From Parastagonospora avenae f. sp. tritici 18332-5 (taxonomy: Eukaryota > Ascomycota > Dothideomycetes > Pleosporales > Phaeosphaeriaceae), in contig JAFJTR010000025.1 in NCBI GenBank assembly GCA_022559985.1, positions 62,001-126,000 of the forward strand: 64,000 nucleotides of DNA, given 5' to 3'. The notes beneath the pieces are model-generated. The model did not search any database. It had not been told where the DNA came from and saw nothing but the letters and a program-made list of their open reading frames with translations. This document shows, one piece after another, positions 1 through 10,965 of the stretch. Positions within the stretch are counted from its first letter, which is position 1, and every line of letters begins with the position of its first letter. A program made the position numbers and the translations under genes.

Positions 1-860
1 CAGCAGCCGCAGTGGTATATCCTGATTGCTGGTCAGAATCGCTGGGTTCGGCAGCCGCGCATCAATCGAGATACGAGGCGGCACGCTTCCAGGCAAGGTC
101 GGTGATGGCGGCACACTGCCCGACGAGTCCTTTTTGTCAAACAAGCCTGGCTTCTTTCCAGCTGCTACACTCGGCGCATTCTCTATGAACTGATGTTGTC
201 GCCTTGCGTATGCCTCGCCATCAGTTCTCTCCGGCCGTGGTGGCTCAATCGGGAGCATTGTGAAGTTTGCGATAGACCTCGGATTCTCCTTGAAGAACTG
301 CGGCCGGTTGACTGTGACCTTCACGAAGTACTTGATCTCCGCCTCGCCCGGAAAACCTGCTAGGGAGGGTGGCAGGGTAGTCTTCATGTGGTGTGTCGCG
401 GCTCTGGCAAACTCGGGCAGCGCATTGGAGAAGGAAACGTTCGAGATGGGGCTGTTCGCCTGCTGACATTGTGTATTGAGGGGTATCTGTCGCCGTTATA
501 GATGCGCGCATAGTTCTGGCCTTCGCGACTTACCTTGAAAGAAAACGGGTATTCGTATTGGCCGTTGTTGATGGCAAAACTGGCCTTTGGGTTCGCTGCG
601 AGCTCTTCTGGGTGCACATTCGTTGGGAACAGGGTCTGTGTCTTGTAGAGAAACTTGTGCACTTCAAGGACTGGTCGCTGCTTGTCTGGTCTGGCGGGGT
701 GTATGGGCGCAAGCAATCGCGTCTTGGACTCGCCCTCAAGCTTCACGACGATGCTGCTGATGTTTGTGGGATTCGGGACTCGCAGGACCACCTTTCCCTG
801 GATAACATCGAGATTGGTGTAGTGCTCGTGCGGGTGCTGCAGGGCAATGGTGACGTTCAT
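1..860 (-). CDS. Arrestin-like protein, N-terminal part (cut by the window edge)
   Basis: Two exons are visible, 534..860 and 1..459, and the gene runs off the left edge. The 74-nt intron starts GTAAGT and ends CAG; a 3-nt shift of the acceptor (CAGCAG) is possible. The start is ATG at 860; an in-frame TTG four codons upstream is not a likely start. The protein begins MNVTIALQHPHEHYTN and has the beta-sandwich pattern of an arrestin N-terminal domain: a VVLRVP strand, SSIVVKLEGES, YPFSFK just before the intron, then a P-I-S-N-V segment and IKYFVKVTVNRP after it. In fungi such proteins act as adaptors between ubiquitin ligases and membrane transporters or pH-sensing receptors. That role is family knowledge; no PY motif is visible in the part present. 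The C-terminal domain lies outside the window. Confidence 0.85.
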
Positions 861-1473
861 TCTGCGGTTCAAAGGCGCCGTGGCCTTGTCGGGCTGTTGT
901 GCTATGGGAACGGGTACTGGTAGTGGAGGTGGAGGTGGAGGTGGAGCGACATGTCACGGTTTTATGGAAGGATTGCGCTGTCCGCTTGATGCAAACCTTT
1001 CCGCGCACGAAACTTGTCCCTGATTGAGGTGGCTCAGCCGGCAGTACGCGTGTCAACGGTCATGAAGCGTTTGCAGTCGCGGGCTGAGAAAGCTGTCACG
1101 TTCGGCACCGTTCGGAAAACTGCCCAGGTGCTTTTCAGGTCCCCGCAGACGTCATTACCGTCGTTGGGCACCGCTTCCCGGCACCGACTGCCAGATACTG
1201 GCCACGGCAAATATCATCGCCTGGACATTTTATTGTTGCGAATTGTCCGGAGCCGCTTGACTTTCCAAAACAAATTCCAGAAATACTCGCATCCTGGAAC
1301 ATCATCATCTAAAACGGTGCAATGGGTCTGCACAGCCACCAGCCACAGCCGCAATATCCGTGCAAAGCACTCTTCGCGCCCCATTCTGCTGCGCGCAACG
1401 CTCCCTTGGTAAGGCTGACACCCTAACGTTTTACGCGTCCTGCAGTTCCAACGGGGCCAAACATACCAAAAAC
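861..1473. other. Intergenic: upstream of the arrestin-like gene, downstream of the lipase
   Basis: No convincing gene. A short (GGTGGA)n microsatellite lies at about 922..946, giving a pyrimidine-rich stretch just upstream of the arrestin start on the minus strand. The rest should hold that gene's promoter and the lipase 3' UTR. Confidence 0.5.
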
Positions 1474-2890
1474 TCACAGTCCTTCCTTGGCCAACATATC
1501 TGTGACCATGTCAGCGCTGAAGACAGGCCTTGTGCCAAGCTACTTACCACATATGTCGAGGTAGAACGCAATAGCATTGAAGCTAGCTTGATTAGTTGAC
1601 TTCATCATCTGCGAGAATGATTTCAATCATACTTGCGCTTGCTTCCAGTGAGTGACCATAACCACCACTTCAGACGATTCGTCCAGTTGATGAGGTCGAG
1701 ATGGCTGACCCCGATCAATGTGCCCTTGTAATCGCCCCACCGGCTCGATTGTATGCTAAGCAATGTCAACACGAGAACAAGAAGGGACATAGACTGGCAT
1801 CTCCCACCTGACTAATCCATCGTTGAGTCCTTCGGTACGCTTGACGATGGCATGCGAAGCCGCAAAGACGGACCAGCTGTTGGGCTCAAGAGACGCGCCG
1901 TACGAGTAGTACTTGACATCTCCGATATCAGGTGTCCGCGGGTTGAAGCTCTCTGCCATGTACTTCTGTGTGAGCTGAGAGAAGGCGCCTGTTTCGAAGC
2001 CGAAGTATTCCATCACTTTGTAGATACGCTTGATCCGCCGTGCTGCCATGGTGTTAGGTCATGGGCCCCGTTTTGTGATGAAGAACATACGGCCTATCGT
2101 ATCGAACATGTAGTCTGCAAACGCAGAGCCCCGGTGCGGCGAGGCGATCGTGGTCAGGGACAGGATCTTGAAGTCGGTCGGGCGAAGGCGGCTGATCATG
2201 TATCGAGAGTCGAGGCCACTGCGATTGTTAGAACGAAGCGCGGTGTTGAACCGAATCGTATTTACCCCTACATTCAAGTCAGCACATGCACTCGTCCTTC
2301 TTCACATCCTCTCATACCATGCTGTGTCTGTCAATCGTTAGCCATCTACCCATCAGCTAGCAAACCCAATCAACCTACGCAATAATGTTGACCTGTTTCC
2401 CCTTCGCCTTCTGCGCAATACTCTCAGCCAACTTGGCCGCTCGAGCCTCGATGCTGCCACTCGGCGGAACAGCCGCCACAATAACCTCTATCCCATTATG
2501 CGACAGCGCCTCCGTGATACCGCGCCAGTAGTGCAATCCCGGAAGAAAGTGGCCCGCGAGCCGGAGTTCGTCGAAGCCCAGCAGGCCATGCGCGAGGATG
2601 ATGGTGTGTTTCTAAGCATCTGAGCGTCGATTCTAGTCTTCCCAAGACCGCGAACATACTGGTGTGTCTATATCATGTCAGTACCATCCTGAACTAAACC
2701 TCATGAAAGTGAGCATACCATATTTCTCTCTCATCTCCGCAAAGTCATCCGTGATCCTGCGCCCAAACTCATCGAGCCGCGGGTCTTCCCGGCGCCATTG
2801 CGAGCAGCTGAAGAAGCGCTGGACAGGCCATCTCTGGCGCTTAAGAGATGTCGATGAGCGAAACGTCGCTCGGGCACAGATTCGTATCAT
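1474..2890 (-). CDS. Alpha/beta-hydrolase lipase resembling mitochondrial triacylglycerol lipase (Tgl2 type), 10 exons
   Basis: Model exons, 5' to 3' on the minus strand: 2719..2890, 2660..2667 (8 nt), 2379..2611, 2318..2327 (10 nt), 2266..2267 (2 nt), 2091..2218, 1808..2042, 1633..1755, 1548..1582, 1474..1499. The nine introns are 47-52 nt. The sum is 972 nt, encoding 323 residues, close to the family length. Landmarks in order: YDTPKHTIILAHGLLGFDEL (oxyanion region), VPPSGSIEARA, the nucleophile elbow HSMGG followed by LDSRYMISRLRP, TTIASPHRGSAFADY, EGLNDGLVS, a late histidine in GVSHLDLINWT, and the C-terminal tail FNAIAFYLDI. The active-site serine is in the 10-nt exon. The family hydrolyses triacylglycerols; mitochondrial location is inferred from the yeast relative. 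Intron density is far above that of the neighbouring genes. The tiny exons need transcript support. Confidence 0.82.
2266..2267 (-). other. Inferred 2-nt micro-exon (GG) inside the lipase nucleophile elbow
   Basis: Between the exon ending at the Met of the HSM motif (2318) and the exon starting with the Gly-Leu-Asp part (2218) lie 99 nt. Removing them as one GT-AG intron breaks the frame. Inside is TAG, GG, GTAAAT on the minus strand. Treating GG as an exon gives introns of 50 nt (donor GTATGAG, branch TGCTGAC) and 47 nt (branch CTAAC, acceptor GCAG) and restores Ser-Met-Gly-Gly exactly. Confidence 0.7.
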
Positions 2891-3912
2891 GGGGTGTTGC
2901 GCATCGTATGGGTGATTGCAAGAGGCGTGAAACTTCGGAGTTCAAAGTTCAGCGCGTCGCGGTGACGTAACCGAGGGCTACGCGAGTTCACATGCAATTC
3001 GATTGATCTTCACAATGAGAACATCGGACTTTTTGAAGACGATTTTCAGGATGTATGTATACACGTGATATAGTTGAAGGCCTCTGTTCGCTTGTGCGCA
3101 CCATTGTGCAACTGCGTTGTGGGTGTTCAACAACGTAAATGCCTTCAACAGTAGTACTCAACCCCAACCTTGGAACCCAAGCAAATCTCTCCAAAAACGC
3201 ATACAGTAAAGCACAAGATGAACATGCCAGTAACACCCCCCCCCCCCCCACCACTGTAACCACACAACATTCACCCCCAGAACCCAGCGTCAACCTCAAC
3301 CACTTTTTCCCACTAACTCATCTCTCAACACGGCCACACCTCCGCATCCAATACACCAACGCACGTATGCTAGGAACACGGCTTTCAACGCCAGATCGAC
3401 AATCAATCGATCGACAAAGCCAAGCGCCAGATCAACTAGTATACAGTAGTAGATAGATATGCATGGTATTTGCATTACACGAGTACGACATGCACCAGAC
3501 TGGCGCTGCAGGACTTGTAGACTATTGAAACTTTGTGCGTGCATGAGTAGGCAGGCGTAGTGTACGTGAGCGGGATTTCTGGGAGGCGTGGTGTGCGTGA
3601 ATGGAACTGTTGAGTGCCAAAGAGAGATGGCGTTGGGACTTTGTGTGGGGGTTGGTGGGTGTAGCCTGGAGTGCTGAAGGGATGAGAAGAAACGTGTCGA
3701 AGAAGATGCTGTTAATGATTCCTGTACGAAAAGACCCTGGAACGAAAATTCATAGTCGCCACTCAGTAGACTGAATAGGGAAGAAAGGGTATCGAAGGAA
3801 AAGGCCCAAGCGAATGCACTCACATACCCGCTGCATTCGTCCAATGTGCCAATACCTCTGCACAATTCCTCTGTTTGAAACCGCGCCAAAATCAATTTCC
3901 ACCCCACCCCTC
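2891..3912. other. Intergenic, with a C14 homopolymer
   Basis: No supported gene. Open frames on both strands are biased toward Pro, Thr and Ser and match no family I recognise. A run of 14 C lies at 3236..3249. The region separates the lipase promoter from the 3' end of the HET gene. Confidence 0.5.
2963..2970 (+). promoter_or_regulatory. Possible bZIP/CRE-like site upstream of the lipase
   Basis: TGACGTAA occurs 73 bp upstream of the lipase start codon. It matches the binding consensus of Atf1/CREB-type fungal bZIP factors. A single 8-mer can arise by chance. Confidence 0.3.
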
Positions 3913-6204
3913 TCACACAACAGTAAACTGCCTCTGCAGCGAACTATCCAACTGCGTCATATCCTGAATCTCCGGAAACCAATATCCAAACAACGTCTCC
4001 GCATCCTCACTCATCTCATCCCCTTCCTCCGGCCTACAATCATAGCACTCAAACCTACCCACGCGGCGATACGTACTACCCTCAACCGCCTTGAGCACCA
4101 GTCCCGTAATAGAAGAGCGATACGTCATGCTAATCAACACGCAAACAAGCCGTTCGCCGTCCTCCAGCTTATCTTCGCCCCTCGCAGGCACAATATCCGG
4201 CGTGAAATCCACCGCGATGCGATTCTTCACCAACGTATATGTTTCCTGTTCTGACACGCGTAAAGTCACTTTCGCCGCCATCGCAGCCGACAAACTCAGG
4301 GGCTCCCCTTGAATCGGCGACCAGGCGCTCGCGCGCTTCCCCCTGGATCCAAACGACGCGCGACAAGCGAGATCCATTGCCGTTGCATTGTCGCAGAAGA
4401 TAGGTGAGCCTTCGCACGACGCCCATGACCATGTTGGTATGTCTTGACCGTCCATGGGAATTGGGCGTCGGCACTTGGCGCTGTCGGTGGGATACCAGAG
4501 GAGGCTGAGGGTGCTGAAGGTCCATTGGCCAGCGATGTAGCCGGACTGCATCGCGGGGGAGAGGGCTTTTGCGATGCTGGCTATGGCGGTCAAGCGCTCG
4601 TCGTAGGTCATGGTTCGCGCGGTGAATTCGGTGATGATGTAGCTCCAGAGTTGGAGGGCGTCTTCGCGTTTCTGCAGGAGGTCGAGGGAGCCGCTCGCAG
4701 TGTTAGTGCCAGACAGCTGATTTGTCATGCTGTCCATTCTACGATCAGCTTGGTTGCCGTTTGCATTTGCTGGTGGACGAGTGCTTGCTTCGTGGATGAT
4801 ACGGCTGAATTCTTGCTTGATTGAGTCGGTTGCGCGGGAGTCGAAGAGCTTATCGTCTATCCGGCCGCATTCGCAATTGTAGCCTTCTCGGCATTCCAGA
4901 ATCATCTCGGATATTGTGAAGTGCAGTACTCGTGGAGATAGTAGTCGTTCGGTATAGGCCCAGGCGCGTTTGAGCAGTGGTGTGTGCAGAGTCGCGTCCT
5001 CAGACATATTGAACGGAAGTTCCCACTCGTTCATGTGAGAACCTTCATCGAATGGGCCCCTGAAGCTATAGTGACTGGGCTGTTCTCGTACATATATCTT
5101 GGAGAGCCGCTCCTTGTTGTCTGTCGCTTGTATCTTAAACGCTTGTGACTTGTTCGGAAACAATGGCTGAGTACTGCTGTCCATGGTTGATGTCGCTGCT
5201 ATCGTCAAGTACGCGTTGCCAAAGACCTCGTCCATTCTGACCGATTCTTCCAACTTGGCTTGCTCATCGTCTTGTATAAGGCACAGCGAATCAACCCACA
5301 AATATCGAACGTTTATCGCTCTTGTGAATAGTACTGCTTCTTGAAGTGTATTTGACAATGTCGACCAAGCAATGCCTTTGAGATGCGATTTCAGATTTTC
5401 CTCAGTGGTTTTAAGCCTCTTCCCCATACCCCAAACATGAGATAGGGCAACGTATTCGCCATGTTCATACCCTTGCTCGTCATCATTCCATTGCGATTCT
5501 TTCAATGCGACACTTTTCGAGTCAGCGCCGACCCGCACATCCAGGACCCGTTTTGGTAACGGTGATGGTTTTGCCTGCCGACATCTCGTATGTTTTGATA
5601 CGCAATCATTGATCATACCCCGCGCTGTCGACAAGCCGGCGTCCTGTAGCGGACGCTCTGAAATGTGCCTTCCCCGTCCAATTGCAGAGAAGTTGGATTG
5701 CCCATCTAAGCACGTCAGCATACTAATTCCTGCTCAGTTGGCGGTGCCACCTGCTGAGCCACGCATAATGTGGCTTCATACTGGCACATATCGTCTATGC
5801 AAACTACAATGCAGGTATAGCTTACCTCCGTCTGTGAAGTACTCGAGTTTCAGATCCGGATAGCCAACATGCTCTTGCTGGTCGTCTTCGCAATCGTCGT
5901 TGTGCGCATCTTGCTCCTTCCATCGAATTTCAACCGAAAGATGATCTTGATTCGTCCGCCCTATTGTTGCGAGGCTTTCCGCTCTTATCCGAATTCTCTC
6001 TTCTTCGATACCGGAAAATCGTCTATGATGCAGTAATATTCCATTAAGCAACAATGCGCAGGCTTTGCAGTTGGTTGCGCTGGTTCGAAGGTTTGGTAGC
6101 GATGTGTTCACCAGTTGTAGCGTGTGGTTGTCGGTGTCTTGAGAGGTTTCGAGTGCCTTGGGATGTTTTTGTAGACCTTGACACGTGTCGCAACCAGAAT
6201 CCAT
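3913..6204 (-). CDS. HET-domain protein (heterokaryon incompatibility family)
   Basis: Exons 5826..6204 and 3913..5705; the 120-nt intron has donor GTAAGC and acceptor TTAG. The sum is 2172 nt, 723 residues. The N-terminal exon has a C-x2-C start (DSGCDTCQG) and a second cysteine pair (NCKAC), usual for the region before HET domains. The HET core follows: ...CVSKHTRC, RVLDVRV, YVALSHVWG, LWVDSLCLIQDD, FGNAYLTIAA, then LLKRAWAYTERLLSPRVLHF and the late TWSWAS motif. The family triggers self/non-self recognition and cell death when incompatible strains fuse. No NACHT, ankyrin or WD repeats are visible, so this is a stand-alone HET protein. Its target and allelic partner cannot be inferred. Confidence 0.93.
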
Positions 6205-7757
6205 GGCGTATGATGTTCTGATGCTAAATGTCGTGACGTCTGTTAGAAAGCCGTGATGTTGTGCGAGCTGTGGAGTGGTAGTCGCGATGTTGATGCGAAG
6301 GTGTGAACGTCACAGCGGGGCAGGCGGCAATGAAAGAGGCAGGCTGATGACCAGTAAGTGCAGCTTAGCTCCAGCAAGTTGAGACTCTCTAATCAGCGAG
6401 GACTTGCAAAAAGCAGCCCAATCATGCAAGCAAAAAGGAGCAGCGCAGCATCCAGGCCTTTCAATGCACCCTATGGGAGATGGTCACCCCCATACCAGAC
6501 CTTCCCGAACCGATTAAGCGGATCGTGTCCCACAATGTGGGCCCACTGCGGATTGAGAAGCGATATGCGTCGATGCCTATAAAGAGTCAGGATCTTTCTC
6601 GAGCTCGTGCTTAGTCAAGGTAGCTGTAAATGCCACAGGATTGCCACCACGACTTGGTTGTTCTCTGCGCGCGTTGAAGTGCGTGCTGCGAAAACTCATT
6701 TACGTTGGTGAAGGGCATGCAAAAGCCAAATCCGACCAAGAAGCGATCGAAGATCTAGCGTCTCGGGCTACATGTACGAAGCCAATCTCCCGAGGCGTGG
6801 ACAAGCTCACCCGCCTTCCTGGGTCCTTCTTGAAACACGTCAACTTCGTGAATTTGGAAGGATTCGCATACTTGAAAATCCTGTACAGGTGTCCCAGGCG
6901 ATTTCCCTCATCGGTATGGTTCCGTCCATCGGGGGCTGAGATTCGGGCTTCTAGGCTTGCGACTTCGGCCAGTCATCCTCGGTCTGCAACAAACGTTCTC
7001 ACATCTCGGAATCTGCGGAGTGCCCTCGTCACACAAACAAGCCGTATTCATCACCTTTGTGATCATTTGCATCTGGAGGCTCGGAGCTTAGCGTCGTAGG
7101 GCGGCATGACCAAAACACTACGCAGTGATTTGCTGTGGACTTTTATTCGCCTAATTATTCCCTATTTGATGGCCAACGATCTGACAGAGAATTCTCTGGT
7201 CTTACAACGTGGCTTGGGATATGGCGATGAGAATGGGACCTTCCTATTAGCTTGCTAGAATGTGTGCGCCCGGTGTGTCCTTAGCCTTCCGACGCTGGAA
7301 GAATGCCTTGTTTCGTATAGATGACGGTTGTCATTGGTGTAGAAGTGCATCTGTGATAGACCGTCTGTATCTGGAGATCTCCTTGCGCAATCGGCAAGTC
7401 AGTAAGTGATCCAGAGCGAGTAGATTTTCACACGAAGGCCAGCATACTAAGACGGGGTGTGTTGCGTGCTTACTGTGGTGACAGTAGGGGCCTCTCACAC
7501 ACCCTTTCGTTGGCAAAGATATCTCATGGAAAAATGAGAGAACTTGGCGATATCAACTTCCTGGCATGAAGTGCATGTTTTGTAAGATCTCGAGATCTGT
7601 CTGGGTATCAGAGTGCTGCACGTGCATCTCCACATGGGGCTAGATACCCCGCTCCATTGGGCTCGGAGCTATTCCACTTTAGCCCCACAACTAGAGATTG
7701 ATACAAACAACACTGCCAACCGCTACGATCTAATCTCTATTTCCGTGCATCACCAAA
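6205..7757. other. Intergenic between divergent HET and uba4 genes
   Basis: One open frame of 152 codons (6641..7099, plus strand) lies here. Its product is rich in Arg, Ser and Leu and matches nothing I recognise. It could be a gene relic or chance. Nothing else stands out. Confidence 0.4.
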
Positions 7758-9456
7758 ATGGTGAATGCCATCGATGCTCTACGAAAGCAGATCGCGTCAT
7801 GCGAAAGCACGCTTGAAGATCTACGCCAACAGCTGGCCGAAGCTGAGCACAACCAACAACAGCAGGAGAAGGTTCTACAGCAGAAGCCGGCGCTTTCGCA
7901 TGATCCCCTTGACCATGATATGAATTTTGGAGTACCCGATGATTTCAGGTCTGAAGTCTTTGCAATTCTTGAGCAAGGGCATGCAGCGGGCGAGGCCGAA
8001 GGAACTTCGCATGGGACGAGATGGCCGCTCGACAAGCATGAATACAAAAGATATGGAAGGCAATTGATTATGCCTGAAATAGGCCTACAAGGTTGGAAAT
8101 CATGAAGAAGATTAGCCAATCACTATAATAACAAAGATGTACAGGCCAACTCTGTCTGAAGAAAGCTCGAGTTCTAGTCGTAGGAGTCGGTGGCTTAGGA
8201 TGCCCAGCTGCAGCATACTTGGCCGGAGCCGGGGTAGGCACTCTAGGGCTAGTTGACGGCGATGTAGTAGAAGTGTCAAATCTTCATCGACAAATCCTAC
8301 ACTCCACCGCCCGAGTTGGCATGAGCAAAGTCGAAAGCGTAATGGTAGCTCTAAGTTCGTGAGTATACTTCAAGCGTCTGACACGTACAAAAGCATGCCG
8401 TGGCTAATCATGCATAGTTTAAATCCCAACGTCAAGCTTGTACCACATTTAGCAAGACTCACGCCAGAAACCGCCATCTCCACCTTCGAGAACTACGACC
8501 TTGTTCTGGATTGTACTGATACACCAGCATCACGATATCTCATATCAGACACATGCGTCCTGTTACGGAAACGCTTTGTCTCAGCATCTGCGCTGAGAAT
8601 CGATGGCCAGCTTATGGTTCTTAATAATCCACCATCGCGTCCTGGAGATCCGAGTGGCGGTCCATGCTATCGGTGTGTATTTCCGAAGCCACCACCTCCC
8701 GAATCCGTCGTGTCATGCGGCGAGGGCGGAATACTAGGACCCGTTGTGGGTGTGATGGGCGTCCTACAGGCCCTCGAAGCCATCAAAGTCCTCACCCAGC
8801 AGCCCTTACGCGGAGCTACAGTCGACCCGCCCACCTTGCTCATCTTCTCCGCTTACTCCCAGCCTATGTTCCGGTCGATCCGCTTGCGCTCACGGAAGCC
8901 CAAATGCGCCGCATGCTCGTCGCAGTCCACGATATCGGCTGAAGCATTGCAATCCGGAAGTCTGGACTACGTGCAATTCTGCGGGAGTGTCAACCCCGTT
9001 ACTGCGCTTACACCACAGGAACGGATATCTCCTGAGAACTATTCCAAGCTTCGATCAGGCGTGAATCCATTCACTGGCACCTTATCAAGTAAAGACAATC
9101 ACATCTTAATCGACACGCGGGAGAGAGTGCAGTTCGAGCTCGCGAACATTGACGGCTCGGTGAACATCCCCTTCGCCACCATCGCCGCAACAGCGAAACC
9201 GACTTTGGATGCGTCGAGTCCGGGAAGCGGACAGGACTACCGCATGAGCGGCGACGAAAATGATTGGGTCGCGCAGCTCAAGCAGACAGAGAAGCCAATC
9301 TTTGTAGTATGCAGGCAAGGCAACGACTCGCAATTGTCAGTCCGCAAAATGAAAGAGCTCGGCTTGGACTATGGCGGTAAGAGATTCATTGGCGATATAC
9401 GAGGTGGTCTGGAAGCATGGCGGAAGAGTGTCGATGCCGAGTTTCCAGACTACTAG
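7758..9456 (+). CDS. uba4: Uba4: E1-like adenylyltransferase and sulfurtransferase
   Basis: Exons 7758..8091, 8145..8358, 8418..9456; introns of 53 and 59 nt; 1587 nt, 528 residues. A coiled N-terminus (LRQQLAEAEHNQQQQEK) leads to the ThiF/MoeB/E1 domain: KRYGRQLIMPEIGL, the nucleotide-binding LVVGVGGLGCPAAAYL, DGDVVEVSNLHRQ, LVLDCTDTPASRY, and zinc-type cysteine pairs (CYRC, CAAC). The C-terminal rhodanese domain has ILIDTRE and the persulfide loop VVCRQGNDSQ with its active cysteine. Uba4 activates Urm1 by C-terminal adenylation and thiocarboxylation, for 2-thiolation of wobble uridines and for urmylation. In filamentous fungi the same enzyme also serves molybdopterin synthesis. Domain order and length are normal. 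Confidence 0.96.
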
Positions 9457-10388
9457 GTACGATGAAATAGTGACAACATACTAGAGCAATCTTCGGCTGA
9501 CCTTCCGAAGCTCAGTGTGGAATCGAAAACAATCAAATACTTCGCAGCTGTGTGAAGGTGCACATGGGCGGTTTCGTTGTCGTTTCCACCGTTTGCTTTG
9601 GTGACAGTAGTGAGCTGGTTGCAAGCCAGGAACTATGCGGCTAGTCAGACCCAAAGTGCCCATGATATTCGCCATCAACGGGAGGGTTGATCTATCTGAC
9701 AAAATGTATGGCAGGAAAAGTCGGAGCAAGGAAGGCCATCCTGCTATCTACATAGAAACGAATCAAGCACTGACTGCCATTCATTACAGATTAGTAGATG
9801 CACTGGGAAATGGAAAGGCGCAACGGCGTCAGCTTGGAATGGCCGCATCGCATTCCTCATTGCCTTGATGGAGGTAAAATGAAAGCTCAGGACGCGATTA
9901 AGGTCTTCGAGCAGGAACTGTGGAGCTGTCGAAGATCTTCGCCGCGGAGTCTCTGGTAGAATGGATATCTACCTGATCATCTCTGCCTTGATTACACCGT
10001 TCTGAAGCTCTGTCGCATATATCAGACTAACATACATGATCCATGACACTGTAGCAAGGCGATAAATGCCAAGCTGACTGTACCACATAGTGCATGTACT
10101 ACCATCACTACCACCTCAGTGGCTGTATGACGCAATGAAGGAGAAGTGTATGTAGACCGTGTGTGCTGGCTCATCTATGCGACTTCCGAATCCGACGACC
10201 CGGAGTTATGCGGCGTAACATTGACAAACGTTCTTCGAGATAATATCACGAGAGACCTGGAAGCATCGGTGTGTAGGGCTGATGCTGTATGGGAATCCGC
10301 GTCACTTTTGGTCGGTTGTGGTTGTGCATCAGCAGCCTCGCCTCGGCAGTTATACATGAGTGTACTTTGGTACAAACACCAACATGTG
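9457..10388. other. Intergenic downstream of uba4
   Basis: No supported gene. Short open frames at 9481..9868 overlap on both strands and have no recognisable product. The right end is the promoter of the EF-hand gene. Confidence 0.5.
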
Positions 10389-10395
10389 TATAAAA
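10389..10395 (+). promoter_or_regulatory. TATA box of the secreted EF-hand gene
   Basis: TATAAAA lies 117 bp before the ATG at 10512. This spacing suits a core promoter with a leader of about 90 nt. It argues against the in-frame upstream extension of the reading frame, which would start before the TATA box. Confidence 0.55.
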
Positions 10396-10511
10396 CCCGT
10401 TGCCTGTTTCGACTTATCGTTTTTCAAAACCATATTCACTACTTCGCTCAAGTAAACGGGTTGAACATTTTATATAGCTTCCTCGACTTCCCAATTACCA
10501 AACTCGTCGCC

Positions 10512-10965
10512 ATGAAGCTCATTGTCTTCTTCGGAGTCGTCACCAGCCTGCTCCCCTCGGTCCTCGCTGTGTGCTGCAGGGAGAAGTGCAACAGTCGCTG
10601 CTCCGACGGAACCGGAGCCACCCCATGCTGCGCGCACGGAGGCTGCAACATCTTCTGCTGTAACTGCGATGGCGGCTGTCGTACGGGAAATTTCAACTGC
10701 AGACGCGAGTCTGTGTTTGAGCAGGCTGTCAACACAGATTCAGTCAGCGTAGCATTCGTCGAGGCCGACAAAGACGGTGCCGGGAACCTGAGCATGGCTA
10801 ATTACCTCGAGTACATGGGCGTGGACGAAGGAAACCAGATGTGGGTCGAGTGGTTCAAGTCGTAAGTCCCACAGTGAAATATTCCACACCTCGTTGCTGA
10901 CCATATCAAGGCACGACACAAACGATGACGGTGTGATTACCGTCGAAGAAGCTGCAAAGCAGTGA
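10512..10965 (+). CDS. Small secreted cysteine-rich protein with a C-terminal EF-hand region
   Basis: Exons 10512..10861 and 10911..10965 (49-nt intron, GTAAGT...CAAG); 405 nt, 134 residues. Residues 1-19 form a signal peptide (MKLIVFFGVVTSLLPSVLA). A compact module with 12 cysteines follows (residues 20-60), with CC pairs and C-x2/3-C spacings. After it come a degenerate EF-hand-like stretch (ADKDGAGNLSMANYLEY) and a near-perfect EF-hand loop, DTNDDGVITVEE, with Asp1, Asn3, Asp5, Gly6, Ile8 and Glu12. The protein is probably exported and may bind calcium; the cysteines are probably disulfide-bonded. I do not recognise the cysteine module. Size, secretion signal and cysteine content fit the usual criteria for a candidate effector or secreted regulator, which is inference. 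Confidence 0.82.

Noticed and set aside
2219..2317. Single 99-nt intron in the lipase, or a non-canonical AT-AG intron giving HSMVG
   Set aside because: The first breaks the reading frame. The second needs a rare splice class and alters the conserved glycine. The 2-nt exon with two ordinary introns explains everything.
3139..3456. Plus-strand open frame of 105 codons
   Set aside because: It is Pro/Thr/Ser-rich and spans the C14 run, with no family features.
6641..7099. Plus-strand open frame of 152 codons
   Set aside because: Composition looks random (Arg, Ser, Leu) and I saw no motif or splice context. It is kept only as a remark on the intergenic stretch.
10146..10511. Upstream extension of the EF-hand reading frame
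   Set aside because: It begins before the TATA box and lacks a signal peptide. The ATG at 10512 gives a clean one.
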